Assembly: GCA_023248915.1 (NCBI GenBank)
Contig: JAHFDQ010000261.1
Coordinates: 1-8,205 of the forward strand
Reading direction: 5' to 3'
Origin: Archangiaceae bacterium
Lineage (GTDB): Bacteria > Myxococcota > Myxococcia > Myxococcales > Myxococcaceae
Length of the DNA: 8,205 nt
A program made the translations under genes and the position numbers. Of the stretch, positions 5,762 through 8,205 are shown piece by piece (the first letter of the stretch is position 1; every line of letters begins with the position of its first letter). Under the pieces are notes generated by a model. It was not told the DNA's origin. It ran no database searches and saw only the letters and a list, made by a program, of their open reading frames with translations.

Positions 5762-6758
5762 CTACCCGTCGCGCTCGAGCCGCCAGCAGCGGTGAACGCC
5801 GCGGTGGTGGAAGTCTTCGGGAATCGAGCGCGGCGTCAGCTCGACGCCCGTCCAGCCCTCGAGCGCGCCTTCGTCGAGCTGGAAGCCCTGGAAGTTGGTC
5901 GAGAAGTACAGCACGCCGTGGCGAGCCACCCGTGCGCGGACGTCGGCCAGGAGCTGCCGGTGGTCGCGCTGGACGTTGAAGCTGCCGTCCATCTTCTTCG
6001 ACGTCGAGAACGAAGGCGGGTCGGCGACGACCAGGTCGAAGGCGTCGTGCTGCGCGGGCAGCCAGCGCACCACGTCGGCGCGGACCACCCGGTGGCGCGG
6101 CGGGCCGAAGCCGTTCAGCGCGAGGTTGGCCTCGGCCCACTCGCAATAGGTGTTCGACAGGTCGACGGTGACGGTCGAGGCCGCGCCTCCCGCGGCCGCG
6201 TAGACGCTGAACGAGCCGGTGTACCCGAAGAGGTTCAGCATTCGCTTCCCGGCGGCCTCGGCGCGCACCCGGGCGCGGGTGCCGCGGTGGTCGAGGAAGA
6301 GGCCGGTGTCGAGGTAGTCGCCGAGGTTGACCCAGAGCTTCAGCCCCTGCTCCTCGACGGTGAAGCGCCCGTGGCCCGAGCCTTCGCGCCCGTACTGCTC
6401 GCGCCCCCAGGGCTTCGGGGTGTGCGTCTTGGTGAACACGCGTCCGGCAGGCACCTCGAGCACTTCGGAGACCGCTTCCAGCACCGCGGCCCTGACCTCG
6501 GGTTCGTCGCGGCCGTGGCGCGGGTACTCGACGACGTGCACCCGGCCGTCGTACCAGTCGATGGCGAAGGGGAAGTCTGGCAGGTCGCGGTCGTAGACGC
6601 GGAACGCGGTCAGCCCCGAGCGGGCCGCCCAGCGCCGGCGGTGGCGGATGTTCTTCCGGAGCCGGTTCGCGAACTCGACCGCCCGGGGCGCCCCTTCGGC
6701 CAGGTCAGCGCTCCTCGACGAGCCGGTGGAGGCGGGTGTTGCGGTTCACGCGAGACAT
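5762..6758 (-). CDS. RlmK-type 23S rRNA guanine-N7 methyltransferase, frame broken near the 5' end
   Basis: This is a stand-alone relative of the RlmK half of E. coli RlmKL, which makes m7G2069 in 23S rRNA. With the frames joined the product is 331 residues. It has EFANRLRKN (28-36), VYDRDLPDF, then WVNLGDYLDTGLFLDHR (142-158), SAM motif FGYTGSFS (177-184), ADPPSFSTSKKM with D246, FNVQRDH, and a final HRCWRL; all match the family. The homologous frame runs from 6706 to 5762, but between its upstream stop (6746-6748) and a GTG at 6541 it has no ATG, GTG or TTG. A strong start lies one frame away: GGAGGG (6764-6769), five bases, ATG at 6758. It codes 17 residues (MSRVNRNTRLHRLVEER) and hits TGA at 6705-6707. 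Skipping one base there joins the frames. This may be a sequencing error, a mutation, frameshifting or a CTG start at 6703. The intact part alone still holds the whole SAM domain. No symbol is given because the RlmL half is absent. Confidence 0.82.
6703..6716 (-). other. Frame break at a UGA codon, with a Shine-Dalgarno-like GAGGAG just upstream
   Basis: On the minus strand the sequence reads GAG GAG CGC TGA CCT in the frame set by the ATG at 6758, and GAC CTG GCC in the homologous frame. Dropping the T at 6707 (one-base forward shift) joins them. UGA followed by C, with a GAGGAG close before it, recalls the prfB +1 frameshift site. However, CGC is a poor slippery codon and the spacing is shorter than in prfB. 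The same GAGGAG (6711-6716) is also seven bases before a CTG at 6701-6703 that could start translation. Confidence 0.7.
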
Positions 6759-6763
6759 GGCGG

Positions 6764-6769
6764 CCCTCC
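6764..6769 (-). promoter_or_regulatory. Strong ribosome binding site of the RlmK-type gene
   Basis: GGAGGG on the minus strand, five bases before the ATG at 6758, is the best Shine-Dalgarno sequence in the window. It shows that translation of this gene was built to start at 6758 and not at the internal GTG at 6541, which would remove the conserved N-terminal part. Confidence 0.65.
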
Positions 6770-6892
6770 GAGTCGAGGCGCGCAGCATGCTCCCGGAGAT
6801 CGCGTCGCCGCAAGCACGGCGAGCGGGCTGCCAGACGCCCGTCGAGGCGGTCGGTTCGCCGCGCCGCGGTCGCGCCGAGGACCTGGCGCGAG

Positions 6893-6909
6893 CCGCGGCC
6901 CGGCCGCGG
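6893..6909 (-). terminator. GC-rich hairpin after the cytochrome c gene
   Basis: CCGCGGCC at 6893-6900 and GGCCGCGG at 6902-6909 form a perfect 8-bp inverted repeat around one base. It starts five bases after the TAA of the cytochrome c gene. In RNA the loop would open to at least three bases, leaving a seven-pair, all-GC stem. There is no T-run after it, so intrinsic termination is possible but unproven. The 144 bp between this gene and the RlmK-type gene hold nothing else I can name. Confidence 0.35.
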
Positions 6910-6913
6910 GCAG

Positions 6914-7234
6914 TTACTTGCCCTTCAGGCCGCGCATGAACTTCACCATGCCCTTGACCTCTTCGGCCTTCAGCTTGTCCTTGAAGGCGGGCATCTTCTT
7001 TTCTTTCACGCCCTCGGTGATGCCCTTCTCGAGCTGGTCGTCGGTCATCGCGTCCTGCACCTTGGCGTCGGTGTAGTCGCGGACCTGCATCTTCTCGCCC
7101 ATCTTGGTCTTCCCCTTGCCGTCCTTGCCGTGACACGAGGCGCACTTCTTGTCCCAGCTCTCAGCGTCGTCCGCGAGAGCCAGGGCTGGGACGACCACCC
7201 ACAACGCTACGATTGCCGCCAGTATGCGCTTCAT
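6914..7234 (-). CDS. Small exported class I cytochrome c
   Basis: This is a 106-residue monohaem cytochrome c. Residues 1-21 (MKRILAAIVALWVVVPALALA) are a Sec signal peptide with cleavage expected before DDAESW. The mature protein starts with WDKKCASCHGKDGKGKTKMG, where Cys31 and Cys34 attach haem and His35 is the proximal ligand. Met81 in the sequence KKMPAFKDKL is the likely distal ligand, followed by the C-terminal helix EEVKGMVKFMRGL. The size (about 85 residues mature) and layout are those of small soluble periplasmic electron carriers. The partner oxidase or reductase is not in view. The mature part is very Lys-rich. The ATG at 7234 is preceded by AGGAG nine bases away; an upstream GTG at 7357 in the same frame is rejected because it would bury the signal peptide. 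It is divergent from the PLP enzyme gene. Confidence 0.92.
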   Translation of the reverse strand: MKRILAAIVALWVVVPALALADDAESWDKKCASCHGKDGKGKTKMGEKMQVRDYTDAKVQDAMTDDQLEKGITEGVKEKKMPAFKDKLKAEEVKGMVKFMRGLKGK

Positions 7235-7414
7235 GTGCTTTGACTCCTGTTGGTTGGACCGGCCAGGGTGGCCGACGCCCTCGGGCAGAGAGGCGTCTAC
7301 CCAGAATCGCGACGGTGGGCATTCGCCGCGATTCAGGCCTGGGGGCCTTGCGTGCACTGGTCAACGAACGGTTCGTCGCTCGATCAAGCCGCGCTTTTGT
7401 GTACTGTCGGGCAC
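7235..7414. promoter_or_regulatory. Divergent promoter region between cytochrome c and the PLP enzyme
   Basis: This 180-bp spacer serves two divergent genes. It holds a perfect 13-bp palindrome, ACGAAC-G-GTTCGT, at 7364-7376, placed 38 bp before the ATG of the plus-strand gene. A small hairpin AGGCC-TGGG-GGCCT lies at 7335-7348. On the minus strand a TTGACC occurs at 7358-7363 but has no good -10 partner. No riboswitch of the S-box or cobalamin type could be recognised, although the downstream enzyme belongs to sulfur amino acid metabolism. Confidence 0.45.
7364..7376. promoter_or_regulatory. Operator-like perfect palindrome ACGAAC-G-GTTCGT
   Basis: Both six-base arms match exactly around a single central G. 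The site lies in the divergent spacer, where a repressor or activator could affect the PLP enzyme gene, the cytochrome gene or both. It is too compact for the known CGAAC-N4-GTTCG LexA box, and no regulator gene lies nearby. It is called an operator only from its symmetry and location. Confidence 0.35.
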
Positions 7415-8205
7415 ATGCGCTTCGACACCCTCGCCATTCATGCTGGCCAAGAGCCCGACCCCACCACCGGCGCCATCATGACGCCGGTCTACCTCACCTC
7501 GACCTACGTGCAGGCCGGGCCGGGCGAGCACAAGGGCTTCGAGTACTCGAGGACAAAGAACCCGACCCGCTCGGCGCTCGAAGCCTGTCTGGCCGCCCTC
7601 GAGGGAGCCAAGTTCGGCGCCGCGTTCTCGTCGGGCTGCGCGGCGTCGGACGCGATGATGCACCTGTTCGACGCCGGAGATCACATCGTCTGCTCGGACG
7701 ACGTGTACGGCGGCACCTTCCGGTTGTTCGACAAGGTGTTCCGGCGCCAGGGGCTGTCGTTCTCGTTCGTCGACCTGACCGAGCCGGCCAACCTCGAGGC
7801 CGCGCTGACCCCCCGGACGAGGGCGGTGTGGGTCGAGACGCCCACCAACCCGATGTTGAAGCTCATCGACTTGGCCCGCGTGGCCGAGATCGCCCGGAAG
7901 CACAGGCTGGTGAGCTTCTGCGACAACACGTTCATGACGCCGTACTTCCAGCGGCCGCTCGAGCTGGGCATCGACGTGGTGGTGCACTCGACGACCAAGT
8001 ACTTGAACGGTCACTCAGACTGCGTCGGGGGCTTCGCCTGCACCTCGAACAAGGACCTCGCCGACCGCATCTACTTCATCCAGAACGCGGTGGGCGGCGT
8101 GGCGTCGCCGATGGACAGCTTCCTGGTGCTGCGAGGCGTGAAGACGCTGCCGGTGCGCATGCGGCGGCACGCCGAGAACGCCGCGAAGGTGGCCGACTTC
8201 CTGGT
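7415..8205 (+). CDS. Cystathionine gamma-synthase/gamma-lyase family PLP enzyme (3' end beyond the window)
   Basis: The first 263 residues of a Cys/Met-metabolism PLP enzyme (fold type I) are visible; the family is usually about 380-400 residues, so about 120 are missing. Hallmarks in order are DTLAIHAGQEPDPTTGAI (4-21), TPVYLTSTYV, the phosphate-binding YSRTKNPTR (44-52), the SSGCAASDA loop (72-80), DDVYGGTFRLF, VETPTNPMLKLID (140-152), SFCDNTF with the PLP-ring Asp170, and HSTTKYLNGHSD with the Schiff-base Lys195. These enzymes make or split cystathionine in the cytoplasm, linking cysteine and methionine metabolism. The residues that separate synthase, gamma-lyase and beta-lyase cannot be judged safely here, so no symbol is given. 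The ATG at 7415 puts the conserved RFDTLAIHAG at the very N-terminus as in relatives, though the ribosome site is weak. Confidence 0.93.
   Translation, partial: MRFDTLAIHAGQEPDPTTGAIMTPVYLTSTYVQAGPGEHKGFEYSRTKNPTRSALEACLAALEGAKFGAAFSSGCAASDAMMHLFDAGDHIVCSDDVYGGTFRLFDKVFRRQGLSFSFVDLTEPANLEAALTPRTRAVWVETPTNPMLKLIDLARVAEIARKHRLVSFCDNTFMTPYFQRPLELGIDVVVHSTTKYLNGHSDCVGGFACTSNKDLADRIYFIQNAVGGVASPMDSFLVLRGVKTLPVRMRRHAENAAKVADFL

Noticed and set aside
6705..6707. The UGA in the RlmK-type gene read as selenocysteine or by stop readthrough
   Set aside because: Continuing in the same frame gives unrelated Arg/Pro-rich sequence. The conserved protein lies in the +1 frame, so readthrough does not restore it.
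5750..7243. A 497-codon open frame on the plus strand
   Set aside because: It lies antisense to the RlmK-type and cytochrome c genes, has no family motif, and its Arg/Ala/Val-rich composition is typical of a shadow frame in GC-rich DNA.
7235..7357. N-terminal extension of cytochrome c to a GTG at 7357
   Set aside because: It would place 41 residues before a clear signal peptide that has its own AGGAG site.
7364..7376. A LexA/SOS box
   Set aside because: The arms resemble CGAAC/GTTCG, but the centre is one base and not four, and the downstream gene is a metabolic enzyme.

Overview
The window is about two-thirds G+C. Its codon use, long antisense open frames and gene families suggest a myxobacterium or related Myxococcota/Deltaproteobacteria chromosome. 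That placement is inferred from style and content; no marker gene proves it. Most of the window is ordinary core-type chromosome: no tRNA, rRNA, insertion sequence, CRISPR array or phage gene was seen.

Layout. Positions 1-1881 (minus) hold the N-terminal 627 residues of a large exported protein, with a signal peptide, a beta-rich N-terminal domain, one carboxypeptidase-regulatory-like domain and tandem Ig-like repeats of about 105 residues that run off the window edge. A 186-bp divergent spacer separates it from a PaaI-type hotdog thioesterase (2068-2508, plus). Convergent to that is a tight minus-strand cluster read from 5153 down to 2539: an MBL-fold hydrolase, an RlmI-type 23S rRNA methyltransferase (PUA plus SAM domain) and a YkgJ-type cysteine-cluster protein. 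Divergent from the cluster is a small unrecognised protein with a single C-terminal membrane segment (5216-5746, plus). It converges with a second rRNA methyltransferase, of the RlmK type (minus, starting near 6758), whose reading frame is broken close to its 5' end. Upstream is a small exported class I cytochrome c (6914-7234, minus). A 180-bp divergent spacer then leads to a PLP-dependent cystathionine gamma-synthase/lyase family enzyme (7415-8205, plus, cut by the window end).

How the genes relate. Two enzymes modify 23S rRNA or are close relatives of those that do. The hydrolase, RlmI and YkgJ genes overlap or nearly touch and are probably co-transcribed. The cytochrome c and the sulfur amino acid enzyme share a promoter region but have no obvious functional link.

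No convincing new multi-gene system is visible. The best leads are the +1 frame break at a UGA codon early in the RlmK-type gene and the lack of any usual start codon near the conserved N-terminus of the RlmI-type gene. Lesser leads are the tail-anchored orphan protein and several operator-like palindromes in the divergent spacers.
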